Source: Lysobacteraceae bacterium 2PB
GTDB lineage: Bacteria; Pseudomonadota; Gammaproteobacteria; Xanthomonadales; Xanthomonadaceae
DNA: 64,000 bases
Direction of reading: 5' to 3'
NCBI GenBank assembly: GCA_005502915.1
Contig: SCMT01000009.1
Span: 62,001-126,000 of the forward strand
The notes beneath the pieces were generated by a model. The model did not search any database and was not told the origin of the DNA. It was given only the letters and a program-made list of their open reading frames with translations. Made by a program: the position numbers and the translations under genes. This document shows, one piece after another, positions 44,518 through 52,502 of the stretch. Positions within the stretch are counted from its first letter, which is position 1, and each line of letters begins with the position of its first letter.

Positions 44518-45851
44518 GCGTGCAGGGCCAGCGAGGCGAGGGCGAGGCGGTGCGCATCGTACAGGACGAGGTTCGGGCGCTCGCGGCGCAGGCGTTCGAT
44601 GGCCTCGTCGACGCGCTCGGAGCGGCCGGTGTGCAGCAGCCACGCCGCCGCTGCGGCCGCGCTGCGCGAATAGCCCAGCGCGCAGCACACCAGCACGGTG
44701 CCGGTGTCGCCCGCTGCCAGGCGCTGCGCTTCGATCGCCTCCGCCGCGACGCGCAGCTGCGCCGCGTCGGGCACGATCAGGTCGAGCATCGGCACCGCGC
44801 GTACCACGACGCCGTCCGGCGACGACAGCTCCGCGCTGAGGTCGACGACGTGGGTGATGCCGAGTCGCTTCGCCTCGCCCGTCGTCGGCATGCGGCCGAG
44901 CAGCAGACCGCTGGCCACGCGTACCGCAGGCGGTTCGCGTCGGGTCCACAGCCGGGCGTTGATCCACGCGCCGAGGCGATAGGGCATCAGCAGCCAGCGC
45001 GCCGCGAACGACAGCCGGCCCCGCGCGTCCTTCTGGAAGCCCGCTGCGCCGAACAGCAGGTAGTTCAGCGCGACCAGCAGCAGCGCCGTGCCCGGCCAGC
45101 ACAGCCACAGCGCGATGCCGGCCAGCCCTCCGGCCAGGGCGAAACAGCCGGCCGCGCCCAGCGCGTAGGACAGGGCAAGGCGCCGCCGACGCGGATCGTC
45201 GGTGAGCCGCAGGCCGCGGAGCGGCGACGGGCCGTCCAGCGGCCACAGCCACAGGCAGAGCAGGCCGAGCAGCGCACCGGTCGGGATGTCGATGAAATGG
45301 TGCTGGTAGGTCGTGAGCACCGAGATCGCGATCAGCCACGACCAGCCATGCAGGAACCAGTGCCATCGCGTCGGCAGCAGGCGTCGATAGAGGTCCCAGA
45401 GCACGATCAGCAGCGCGATGTGCAGCGACGGCGCCTGGTTGAAGGGCTTGTCGAAGCTGGTCAGCGCGGTGAAGAACAGGCCCGGGATGCCGTCGGTCGG
45501 TGGCCGGGTGAAGGTGAAGCCGAGCGGGAACAGCAGGAAGCAGCTCACCGCGACCAGCTGCGCGGTGAGCAGGCGGCGTCCGTGCGCGTGCAGCTCGTCG
45601 CGCGTGCGGCACAGGAACAGCGACAGGCCGTAGAACAGGTTGATCGACCAGTACGGCACGATCGTCCAGGCCACGAACGGCACCTGTCGCTCCCAGTCGA
45701 ACACCACCGATCCCACGTCCGTGCGCAGCGACGCCAGATGGTTCGCGACGCCGTAGCTCAGGTAGAAGAATGGCGCCAGGCAGGCCAGCCACAGCGCGGC
45801 CAGTTTCCACGGACGCGGTGTCGATCTCGTCGTGTCCGCCATCACGCTCAT
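44514..45851 (-). CDS. PAP2 phosphatase fused to dual-specificity phosphatase (YnbD-like)
   Basis: A 445-aa fusion. The first ~290 residues are a PAP2-type membrane phosphatase with several spans and its motifs in the forms PSLHIALL and YQHHFIDIPTG. A C-terminal tyrosine/dual-specificity phosphatase domain follows, with P-loop VCCALGYSR (Cys390, Arg396). The same fusion is E. coli YnbD. The two domains could remove phosphate from a lipid and from a soluble or protein substrate. The gene overlaps its upstream neighbour (45848-45851) and its downstream neighbour by 4 bp each. The PAP2 motif lacks the classic Ser-Gly-His order (Ser-Leu-His), as often in this subgroup. Confidence 0.88.
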   Translation of the reverse strand: MSVMADTTRSTPRPWKLAALWLACLAPFFYLSYGVANHLASLRTDVGSVVFDWERQVPFVAWTIVPYWSINLFYGLSLFLCRTRDELHAHGRRLLTAQLVAVSCFLLFPLGFTFTRPPTDGIPGLFFTALTSFDKPFNQAPSLHIALLIVLWDLYRRLLPTRWHWFLHGWSWLIAISVLTTYQHHFIDIPTGALLGLLCLWLWPLDGPSPLRGLRLTDDPRRRRLALSYALGAAGCFALAGGLAGIALWLCWPGTALLLVALNYLLFGAAGFQKDARGRLSFAARWLLMPYRLGAWINARLWTRREPPAVRVASGLLLGRMPTTGEAKRLGITHVVDLSAELSSPDGVVVRAVPMLDLIVPDAAQLRVAAEAIEAQRLAAGDTGTVLVCCALGYSRSAAAAAAWLLHTGRSERVDEAIERLRRERPNLVLYDAHRLALASLALHA

Positions 45852-47623
45852 GCCTCGCGCACCGCCAGCGACACGGTGAAGATGCCGAACTCGTCGATGC
45901 GCTGCGCCACCTTGCGGAAGCCGGCGGCTTCGACCAGCTGGTCCATTTCCGCCTGCGTGCGACGGCGCATCACCCAGGCCTGGCCGGCGCGATGGCTGGT
46001 CAGCGCGCGCGCGATCAGCTCCAGCTGCGGATGCCAGGGCTGGCCGGTGTAGACCAGGCAGCCGCCCGGCGGCACGGCCGCGGCGATGCCTTCGAGCGAA
46101 CGCGCGACCTGGTCGTTGTCGGGGAACAGTTCGTACAGGCCCGAGACCACCGCCACGGTCGGCTGCGGCGAAACCCTGGCAAGATCGTCGCGATCGAAGG
46201 CGTCGCCCTGCTCGAAGCGCGCGATGCCGTCGAGCCTGCGTTCGGCGATCAGCGCGCGGCCGTCGCGCACGTTGATGTCGCTGTAGTCGCGGAGCAGGAT
46301 CGATTCAGGCCTGGCGTCGGAGGTCGCCACCGCATCCAGCACGTAGCGGCCGTGCCCGGCGGCGATGTCCATCACCCGCAGCGGCAGGTCGCGCCGGCGC
46401 ACGCGATCGAAGGCGTCGCGCAGCAGGGCTTCGACGTGGGTCTTGCGCACGCGGATGCCGCGCCAGCCGATCGAATCGAGGTAGGTGCGGTCGATGGCGG
46501 TCCCGATCAGCGGCGCGCCCTGCGCCTGGTTGCGGTAGACGTAGTCGAGCGTGCTCCCCGAATCGAAGCCGGTGGCGTGGCCCAGCGCGATGCCGCGCGA
46601 GAGCAGGCCGCCGAACTTGAGACTCATGCGGGTCAGCGTCCAGTACGCGCCGCGCGGCGTGTACCACGGCAGCGGCGCAGCCAGCGCGCGCGATTCGTCC
46701 GCAGTGAAACCGACGCGGTGCGCATCGCGCAGCGACAGCGTTTCCGGCGGTCGATCGAACAGGTCGAGGATGAAGCGGCGCGCGTGATCGACCGCAAGCT
46801 TGCGGTCGCGTTCGCCCAGGGTGTCGTGGAAGAAGCCGGGCAGGACGTGTTTCTCCTTGCGCGGATGCGCCAGGCGCTCGAAGAAGCGATTCTGCGGCGC
46901 GTGGTGCACTACCCAGTCGCTGCCGGAGATCAGCAGCTGCGTGGGCAGGGCGATCGCGGCGGCATCGGCGACCACGCGCTCGGCGGCCTCGTACAGGCCG
47001 AGCAGGATGTTCACCGAGATCGGCCGGGTGATCAGCGGATCGCTCTCGTAGCTGGCGATGCGCGCGGGATCGTGGGTGAGGAACTTCGCCTTCACGTAGC
47101 TGTTGACGAAGAAGTTGCCGCGCAGCTTGCGCATCAGCGCCAGGCCCGGGCGCGCGAAGGGCACGTACAGCTTGACCTTGAAGGCCGGCGAGGCCAGCAC
47201 TAGGCCGCGGATCTTCGGCGCGTAGTCGTGCGCCCACGTGCTGGCGACCACCGCGCCCACGCTCTGCGCGACGACCACGACGTTCGCCGGGTCGATGCCG
47301 TGCGTCGCCGCAAGATGCTCGACGAAGGTCTGCAGGTCGCGCACCGAGGTGCCGAAGCTGGGGCTGTCGCCGCGCGCGCCCGGCGAACGGCCGTGGCCGC
47401 GCATGTCGTAGGCGAAGACATCGAAATCGGGCAGGTCCAGTTCGTCGGCCAGGTGCGCCATGCGCCCGGAGTGCTCATGGCCGCGATGGATCAGCACCAG
47501 CGCGCCGCGCGCGTCGCCGTGGGCCGGCCAGTGGCGATAGAACAGGCGGACGCCGTCGTGGGTGGAAAAACCGTGTTCGTGCTGTTCGCGTTCGTGCTGG
47601 TCGTGCATCGACAGGCTTGGCAT
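45848..47623 (-). CDS. Alpha/beta hydrolase fused to SAM-dependent methyltransferase (YnbC-like)
   Basis: A 591-aa two-domain soluble enzyme. The N-terminal half is a lysophospholipase-like serine hydrolase with likely triad Ser121 (VAQSVGA, Ala in place of the usual first Gly), Asp236 (SGSDW) and His266 (GFFHDT). Motif AYDMRGHGRS precedes it. The C-terminal half, from about residue 325, is a class I methyltransferase with SAM motif VMDIAAGHGRY near 418-427. This fusion is the hallmark of YnbC. Substrates are unknown. The start MPSLSMHDQ is used; an internal Met at position 6 is an alternative. The 4-bp overlap with the downstream phosphatase gene supports operon transcription. Confidence 0.88.
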   Translation of the reverse strand: MPSLSMHDQHEREQHEHGFSTHDGVRLFYRHWPAHGDARGALVLIHRGHEHSGRMAHLADELDLPDFDVFAYDMRGHGRSPGARGDSPSFGTSVRDLQTFVEHLAATHGIDPANVVVVAQSVGAVVASTWAHDYAPKIRGLVLASPAFKVKLYVPFARPGLALMRKLRGNFFVNSYVKAKFLTHDPARIASYESDPLITRPISVNILLGLYEAAERVVADAAAIALPTQLLISGSDWVVHHAPQNRFFERLAHPRKEKHVLPGFFHDTLGERDRKLAVDHARRFILDLFDRPPETLSLRDAHRVGFTADESRALAAPLPWYTPRGAYWTLTRMSLKFGGLLSRGIALGHATGFDSGSTLDYVYRNQAQGAPLIGTAIDRTYLDSIGWRGIRVRKTHVEALLRDAFDRVRRRDLPLRVMDIAAGHGRYVLDAVATSDARPESILLRDYSDINVRDGRALIAERRLDGIARFEQGDAFDRDDLARVSPQPTVAVVSGLYELFPDNDQVARSLEGIAAAVPPGGCLVYTGQPWHPQLELIARALTSHRAGQAWVMRRRTQAEMDQLVEAAGFRKVAQRIDEFGIFTVSLAVREA

Positions 47624-47715
47624 GGGGTGGCGCGATCCTCGCGGCAGTGGGGGTGTCGATCTTCAGGACGCAGCTTGCAGCCTGCGGCGGACGGTCGGGC
47701 AGGGGGGATGGTCGA

Positions 47716-47734
47716 GGTATCGCATCGCGATACC
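47716..47734. repeat. Perfect hairpin within the lipid operon
   Basis: GGTATCGC-ATC-GCGATACC between the ynbA-like and ynbC-like genes (152-bp gap). With no T-tract it could be an operator, an mRNA stability element or a weak attenuator. The rest of the gap shows no gene. Confidence 0.5.
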
Positions 47735-47775
47735 GGTGGCGGTGCGGACATCCACCGCCGGCACGTGCGCCGCGA

Positions 47776-48378
47776 TCAGCCTGCGTCGCGCAGGCCGTTG
47801 CGCACGCGGCGGACGATGGTCAGCGCGACCAGCGCGCTGAGCAGCGGGAACAGCCAGGCCATCCACGCTGGCAGCAGGCCGGCGATGCCCAGCCACAGCG
47901 CCACCGCACCGAGCACGAAGGCGCGGTCGCTCTTGCCCATCGGCCCGTCGTAGCGGCGCGTGCCGCCGACCGTGGGGCCAAGCGCGCCGGCGAACTCGCT
48001 CAGCCCGGCCAGGACCACGAAGGTCGCGACCCAGACCGGCGCGAACGGCGCGACCACTGCGAACGGCAGGGCCAGCGCGGCATCGGCGATCACATCGGTC
48101 AGTTCGTTCAGGTAGGCGCCGAGTTTCGACTGCTGGCCGAACTCGCGCGCCAGCATGCCGTCGACGGCGTTCAGCGCCATGCGCAGGAACAGCCACAGCG
48201 GCAGCAGCAGGAAGGCGGCCGGGCCGGGCGCGGCGACGTACAGCCAGACGCCCAGCGCCACCGACACCGCGCAGGCGAACACGGTGACCTGGTTGGCGGT
48301 GACGCCCAGTGCGTGCAGGCGGCGGACGAACGGCCGGAGCAGGGCCTGGAACTTCGGTTTCAATGCATAGATCGACAT
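47776..48378 (-). CDS. CDP-alcohol phosphatidyltransferase-like protein (YnbA-like)
   Basis: A 200-aa membrane protein of the CDP-alcohol phosphotransferase family, which transfers a phosphatidyl group from CDP-diacylglycerol to an alcohol. The signature region at residues 70-95 reads N70-A-V-D73-G-x2-AR-x8-G87-x3-N91-x3-D95. The canonical pattern is D-x2-D-G-x2-AR-x8-G-x3-D-x3-D, so the first and third Asp, metal ligands in characterised enzymes, are Asn here. It is the first gene of the operon, whose other members supply CDP-diacylglycerol (42391) and acyl chains. The start at 48378 is the first codon before MSIYALKPKF; the upstream extension is not conserved-looking. Confidence 0.85.
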   Translation of the reverse strand: MSIYALKPKFQALLRPFVRRLHALGVTANQVTVFACAVSVALGVWLYVAAPGPAAFLLLPLWLFLRMALNAVDGMLAREFGQQSKLGAYLNELTDVIADAALALPFAVVAPFAPVWVATFVVLAGLSEFAGALGPTVGGTRRYDGPMGKSDRAFVLGAVALWLGIAGLLPAWMAWLFPLLSALVALTIVRRVRNGLRDAG

Positions 48379-48547
48379 CGCCGCATCATTCCATACCGCT
48401 GCGCAGCTTGTCGCCGACGGACGGTCCACGGAAGTGAGACGCGCATCGTCGGCCGGCCGTCACCATACGTGGGCGGATGTATGGCAATCCCCCCATCGTG
48501 CCCCCATCATTCCGGATGTACATTTCCGATTGCCACGAGTCTCCTGC

Positions 48548-49756
48548 ATGTTCCCGTCCCTGTTCGACTTCCTCTCCGGCGGCCTGGTCCAGGCCGGCTG
48601 GGGCGCGATGCTGGTCTACCTGCTGGTCGCCACCCAGCTGACCATCTTCTCCGTCACCCTCTACCTGCACCGCAGCCAGGCGCATCGCGGCGTCGATTTC
48701 CATCCGCTGCTCAACCACTTCTTCCGCTTCTGGACCTGGCTGACCACGTCCATGATCACGCGCGAGTGGGTGGCGATCCATCGCAAGCACCACGCGAAGT
48801 GCGAGACCGAGGAAGACCCGCACAGCCCGATGACCAAGGGCATCCGCACCGTGTTCTGGCGCGGCGTCGAGCTGTACCGCGAAGCGCGCCGCGACCGCGC
48901 GTCGATCGAGCAGTACGGCAAGGGTGCGCCGAACGACTGGATCGAGCGTCATCTCTACACCCCGCACGCGACCTGGGGTCCGACGCTGCTGCTGTTCATC
49001 AGCTTCGCGCTGTTCGGCTTCAAGGGCATCGCGGTATGGGCCATCCAGATGGCGTGGATCCCGTTCTGGGCCGCCGGTGTGGTCAACGGCCTCGGCCACT
49101 GGTGGGGCTACCGCAACTTCGAGACCACCGACACCGCGACCAACCTCACCCCGTGGGGCGTGTGGATCGGCGGCGAGGAGCTGCACAACAACCACCACGC
49201 GTTCCCGAGCTCGGCCAAGTTCGCGCTGCGCCGCTGGGAGTTCGACATCGGCTGGGCCGCGATCAAGCTGTTCGAAGCCGTGGGCATGGCGAAGGTGCTG
49301 CGCGTCGCGCCGGCACTGGACGTGCGCCCGAACATCCCGGTGCCGGATACCGACACCCTCAAGGCGCTGCTCGCGCTGCGCTTCCAGGCCATGACCGACT
49401 ACCAGCGCAACGTGGTCAAGCCGGCGCTGCAGGAAGAAGCCCGGATCGCCGGCGCCAAGCTGCGCGCGCTGCTGCCGCGCCAGCTGCGCAAGGGCATCGT
49501 CGACGACGGCCGCTGGCTCAACCCGGATGCCCGCGAACAGCTGCGCGAATGGGTCGCCCAGCGTCCGCGCATCGGCACCCTGATCGAATACCGCGCCCGC
49601 CTCGCCGCGGTGCTCGAAACCCGCAGCCAGAATGCGTCCGACACGCTGCAGGCGCTGCAGCAGTGGTGCCGCGAGGCCGAGGCCAGCGGCATCCAGGCGC
49701 TGCAGGACTTCTCGCTGCGCATGAAGGGCTACGCCCTGCAGCCCGCGCGCGTCTGA
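48548..49756 (+). CDS. Acyl-CoA/acyl-lipid desaturase
   Basis: A 402-aa integral-membrane di-iron desaturase that inserts a double bond into a fatty-acyl chain. The histidine boxes are HRSQAH (41-46), HRKHH (78-82) and HNNHH near residue 217, in the usual spacing, with hydrophobic helical pairs between. The C-terminal ~130 residues are soluble and helical, a known extension of this subgroup. The ATG lies 6 bp after CTCCTGC, without a strong ribosome site. The upstream region has a direct repeat (GGATGTATGGCAAT / GGATGTACATTTCCG) near 48476-48525, including the palindrome ATGTACAT, possibly a lipid-responsive operator. It is divergent from the lipid operon. Confidence 0.9.
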   Translation: MFPSLFDFLSGGLVQAGWGAMLVYLLVATQLTIFSVTLYLHRSQAHRGVDFHPLLNHFFRFWTWLTTSMITREWVAIHRKHHAKCETEEDPHSPMTKGIRTVFWRGVELYREARRDRASIEQYGKGAPNDWIERHLYTPHATWGPTLLLFISFALFGFKGIAVWAIQMAWIPFWAAGVVNGLGHWWGYRNFETTDTATNLTPWGVWIGGEELHNNHHAFPSSAKFALRRWEFDIGWAAIKLFEAVGMAKVLRVAPALDVRPNIPVPDTDTLKALLALRFQAMTDYQRNVVKPALQEEARIAGAKLRALLPRQLRKGIVDDGRWLNPDAREQLREWVAQRPRIGTLIEYRARLAAVLETRSQNASDTLQALQQWCREAEASGIQALQDFSLRMKGYALQPARV

Positions 49757-49774
49757 TCCCTGCCCACGCTGCAC

Positions 49775-49805
49775 CGACGACGGCCGCCTTGCGCGGCCGT
49801 CGTCG
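49775..49805 (+). terminator. Terminator hairpin after the desaturase gene
   Basis: CGACGACGGCCGC (49775-49787), loop of five, GCGGCCGTCGTCG (49793-49805): a perfect 13-bp stem 18 bp after the stop codon, without T-tract. Confidence 0.6.
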
Positions 49806-49868
49806 CGTCCGGGCCGCGACAGGGCCTCGGGACTTGCGGCCGGGCGCTATGCGACGCACCCTGCGCCC

Positions 49869-50279
49869 ATGTCGACCGCCGTCCGCCTCCTCGCCGTCCT
49901 CTGCCTCGCCGCGCTGCCGTCGGCGGGCTTCGCGCAATCGCTGAAGTGGAACGGCGCCACGGCACCAGCCGCCGCGCCCGAGACCCCTCCCGCCCAGGCC
50001 GCACCGCCGCAGCGCACCGGCGACTACCTCGGCCTGATGGACACCGACCGCGACCGCCGGGTGTCTCCGCAGGAGTACCAGGACTGGCTCAGCTATGCCT
50101 TCGATGGCATGGACCGCAACCGCGACGGCGTGCTGACGCCCGATGAACAGCCCGGCGGACGCGGCAGGACCGTGACCCGTGACGAACATCGCCTGCGCAT
50201 CGCCGAACGCTTCAGCCGCCAGGACCGTGACCGCAACGGCTTCCTGGACGCGCAGGAGCTGTCGTCGCCGCCGCAATGA
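49869..50279 (+). CDS. Secreted EF-hand protein A
   Basis: A 136-aa exported calcium-binding-type protein. The signal peptide is MSTAVRLLAVLCLAALPSAG with cleavage near GFA. Three EF-hand-like loops of the D-x-D-x-D/N-G pattern are visible: DTDRDRRVSPQE (degenerate), DRNRDGVLTPDE and DRDRNGFLDAQE, the last two good. The Ala/Pro-rich linker after the signal sequence (PAAAPETPPAQAAPPQ) is typical of periplasmic or surface EF-hand proteins in this family of bacteria. Its stop codon overlaps the next ATG by 4 bp (50276-50279). Function beyond calcium binding is unknown. Confidence 0.85.
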   Translation: MSTAVRLLAVLCLAALPSAGFAQSLKWNGATAPAAAPETPPAQAAPPQRTGDYLGLMDTDRDRRVSPQEYQDWLSYAFDGMDRNRDGVLTPDEQPGGRGRTVTRDEHRLRIAERFSRQDRDRNGFLDAQELSSPPQ

Positions 50280-50599
50280 GCCACGATCCAGGCCTCGCGC
50301 CGCTCCCGCTCGAACACCAGATCGGTCTGCTCTTCGTGATTGGACTCTTGGGTTTTTGGGGCGTCAATGCGCGTATCTGCAATATCAGCATCCGCGCACT
50401 GTTCTTCGATCTGGGACCCGATTCGAAGAATGGTGTGCGATGTCCAGTCTGCTTCGCGCTGCTGCTGATGGCAGCGGCCATCATTCCTGCAGTGGTCGCC
50501 CCAGACACGACCCGCGGATGGCTCTCCCTCGCCTTTCTCGGTGGATACAGCCTATCGCTGGCTCTGTATCTTTACATGCGGCGAGATCATCGTCGTTGA
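50276..50599 (+). CDS. Small membrane protein coupled to the EF-hand gene
   Basis: A 107-aa protein with three membrane segments (about residues 13-32, 59-76 and 84-100), a CPVC motif at about residue 55-58 and a basic C-terminus. No family recognised. Its ATG lies inside the ATGA junction with the EF-hand gene, so translation is coupled. Its third-position usage (ATT, AAT, TTT) is more A+T-rich than the window average. The CxxC pair facing the membrane boundary could bind metal or react with thiols, but that is not shown. Confidence 0.65.
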   Translation: MSHDPGLAPLPLEHQIGLLFVIGLLGFWGVNARICNISIRALFFDLGPDSKNGVRCPVCFALLLMAAAIIPAVVAPDTTRGWLSLAFLGGYSLSLALYLYMRRDHRR

Positions 50600-50723
50600 T
50601 GCACGCTCTTCACACTCCCTCTGCAAAGGGAGCGGCGGTCGCGAAGCGTCCGCGCGGGATTTGAAGTCGATCCGTTTCGGCGAAGCATCCTCGCGCGAGT
50701 ACGAAATGTTCTTTCGCATCGCC

Positions 50724-50754
50724 AAAACGACATCGGCGCCCGAGGGCGCCGATG
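50724..50754 (-). terminator. Terminator of the BPSS1780-family gene
   Basis: An 11-bp inverted repeat (CATCGGCGCCC, 50731-50741; GGGCGCCGATG, 50744-50754) followed on the minus strand by a T-tract (TCGTTTTGGC), 28 bp after the stop codon at 50782. Confidence 0.6.
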
Positions 50755-50781
50755 CGGAAGGTTCCGATCAAGGATGCTGGA

Positions 50782-51657
50782 TCAGACCTCGATCCCCGTC
50801 GAAGCCGAGGGCGACTGCGGCGCGGGGCTGCCGTCGCCGAGCAACTGCTTCCACGCGAAATACATCACGCCCGAGGCGAACACCGTCATCAGGCCGTTGA
50901 ACGCGGCGTTCGCGATCAGCAGGCCGGCCTGGCCGGCGACCAGCATCGCGATCTGGCTCACCAGCACGAAGCCGAAGCCGATCGCCATCACCACCACGAA
51001 GCCCAGCACCAGGAACACCACCAGCGCGCCGAGGTTGGCGCTGCAGACGCGGAAGCAGCGCGCCATGCCCTGCACCAGGCGGGTGTCGGTGAACAACATG
51101 TCCGGCACCAGGGTGAAGGTGAACAGGAAGGCGGCCAGGCCCACGCCGAATACCAGCAGCATCCACACGAACAGCCGGCCGAAGGGAATGTTCGCGAATT
51201 CCGACGGGTCCACCGGAATCTGCGACTCGGCCTGCGCCTGCAGCTTGGTGAACAGCTTGAGGAGGTTCTCGATGTGCTCGGCGCCGACCACCACGAACAG
51301 CAGGATCGCGCACAGCACCATCAGCGCCAGCTGCGGCAGCACGGTGCTGACCAGGCGCGCGGCCTTGCCGGTGCGCAGGGCCGCGAGCAGGTGGGCCGGC
51401 GCTGCGCTGCGGCCCTCGTCGACCTCGCGCGCGGCGAAGATCATGCCGGCCAGCAGCAGGGGGCCGATCAGGAAGAAGGTCAGCTGCAGCGGCGCGAGCA
51501 GCGCGGGCACGGCCTGGGCCAGGCCATTCACGGTCAGCCAGAGCGCCGCGTAGCTCAGCGCCAGCAGGCCGAAGCCGCCGGGCGAGCGGCGCAACAGCAT
51601 GAAACTGCCCAGCAGCCATTCCGCGCCGGCGGTGGCCGGCACCTTGCGAACGTCCAT
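50782..51657 (-). CDS. BPSS1780-family membrane protein
   Basis: A 291-aa polytopic membrane protein. The N-terminal pattern VPATAGAEWLLGSFMLLRRSPGGFGL and later hydrophobic segments with FVWMLLVFGVGLAAFLFTFTLVPDML agree with the BPSS1780 family, which has six or more spans and no known function. Start at 51657 has CGAGGAAGACG about 5 bp upstream on the minus strand. The gene is downstream of the amidotransferase gene (51682), 24 bp apart, and ends at the terminator at 50724. Close distance suggests one transcript with the amidotransferase, but they have no evident common role. Confidence 0.8.
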   Translation of the reverse strand: MDVRKVPATAGAEWLLGSFMLLRRSPGGFGLLALSYAALWLTVNGLAQAVPALLAPLQLTFFLIGPLLLAGMIFAAREVDEGRSAAPAHLLAALRTGKAARLVSTVLPQLALMVLCAILLFVVVGAEHIENLLKLFTKLQAQAESQIPVDPSEFANIPFGRLFVWMLLVFGVGLAAFLFTFTLVPDMLFTDTRLVQGMARCFRVCSANLGALVVFLVLGFVVVMAIGFGFVLVSQIAMLVAGQAGLLIANAAFNGLMTVFASGVMYFAWKQLLGDGSPAPQSPSASTGIEV

Positions 51658-51681
51658 CGTCTTCCTCGAGAAAACCAGCGA

Positions 51682-52446
51682 TCAGTGACCGCGCAGTGTA
51701 GCGGCGTGGCGGACGAAACGCCGCAGCAGGCCGCGCGCGTGCGGGGTCGGGCGGACGTCGCGGGCCATGCGCTTGTGGCACTGGCCTTCCTTCGCCAGCG
51801 CCTCGCGGCGGGCGTGGACGTAGCCGCGCATGTGGCCGACGCTGAATTCCGGGTGGAACTGCACGCCCCAGGCATGGTCGCGCCAGCGGAAGGCCTGGCA
51901 CTGGTCCTGTTCGGAGCGGGCCAGCACGGCGGCGTCGCCGGGTGGGCGCAGCACGGTCTGCAGGTGGGTCACCTGGACCTCGAAGCGCGACGGCACCCGG
52001 GAGAACAGGGCGTCGGCGCCTGCGTCGGGATGCAGGTCGACGTGGACCGTGCCCATCTCGCGACCCGCCGGGTTGTAGCCGACCTCGCCGCCGAGGGCGT
52101 GGGCCAGCAGCTGGTGCCCGTAGCAGATGCCGAACACCGGCAGGCCGTCGTCGAGTGCATCGCGCAGCCAGTCGGCGGTGCGCTCGCTCCAGTCGTGGCG
52201 GTCGGTGACCATCGCGCCCGACCCGGTGACCAGCACCCCGGCCAGATCGCGGTGATCGGGCAGGGCCTCGCCGGCTTCGACGTTGACCATGCGCGCCCGG
52301 TCGGCGGGCAGGCCGGCGGCGACGCGGATCCAGTGGGGGAAGCGGCCGTGCCGGCGCATGCTCGGCACCGGCTGGCCGGTTTCGATGATGAGGAACGACG
52401 CGTCGGACTGGGACTTCACGGCGACGGTGCGCGGCGCGGGCCGCAT
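51682..52446 (-). CDS. Class I glutamine amidotransferase (GuaA N-domain-like)
   Basis: A 254-aa protein of the class I glutamine amidotransferase superfamily. The nucleophile is Cys108 in FGICYGHQ; the catalytic His-x-Glu is in WGVQFHPEFS near residue 195. The N-terminal LVTGSGAMVTDRHDW block is also characteristic. It lacks a synthase domain, so it is a stand-alone amidase of the kind that hydrolyses small glutamine-like amides; the substrate is unknown. The region before the Met at 52446 is divergent from glyQ (56 bp). The basic, variable C-terminal 35 residues are unusual. Confidence 0.85.
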   Translation of the reverse strand: MRPAPRTVAVKSQSDASFLIIETGQPVPSMRRHGRFPHWIRVAAGLPADRARMVNVEAGEALPDHRDLAGVLVTGSGAMVTDRHDWSERTADWLRDALDDGLPVFGICYGHQLLAHALGGEVGYNPAGREMGTVHVDLHPDAGADALFSRVPSRFEVQVTHLQTVLRPPGDAAVLARSEQDQCQAFRWRDHAWGVQFHPEFSVGHMRGYVHARREALAKEGQCHKRMARDVRPTPHARGLLRRFVRHAATLRGH

Positions 52447-52466
52447 TGGGCGGATGAGGTGCCGCT

Positions 52467-52472
52467 TATACT
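52467..52472 (+). promoter_or_regulatory. -10 element of glyQ
   Basis: TATACT, 30 bp before the glyQ ATG; the -35 box (TTGGGC at 52446, 15-bp spacing) is weak. It would make a short 5' leader of about 23 nt. Confidence 0.5.
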
Positions 52473-52502
52473 ACCGGGTCCCCATACCGACGCGGCTGCC
52501 AC

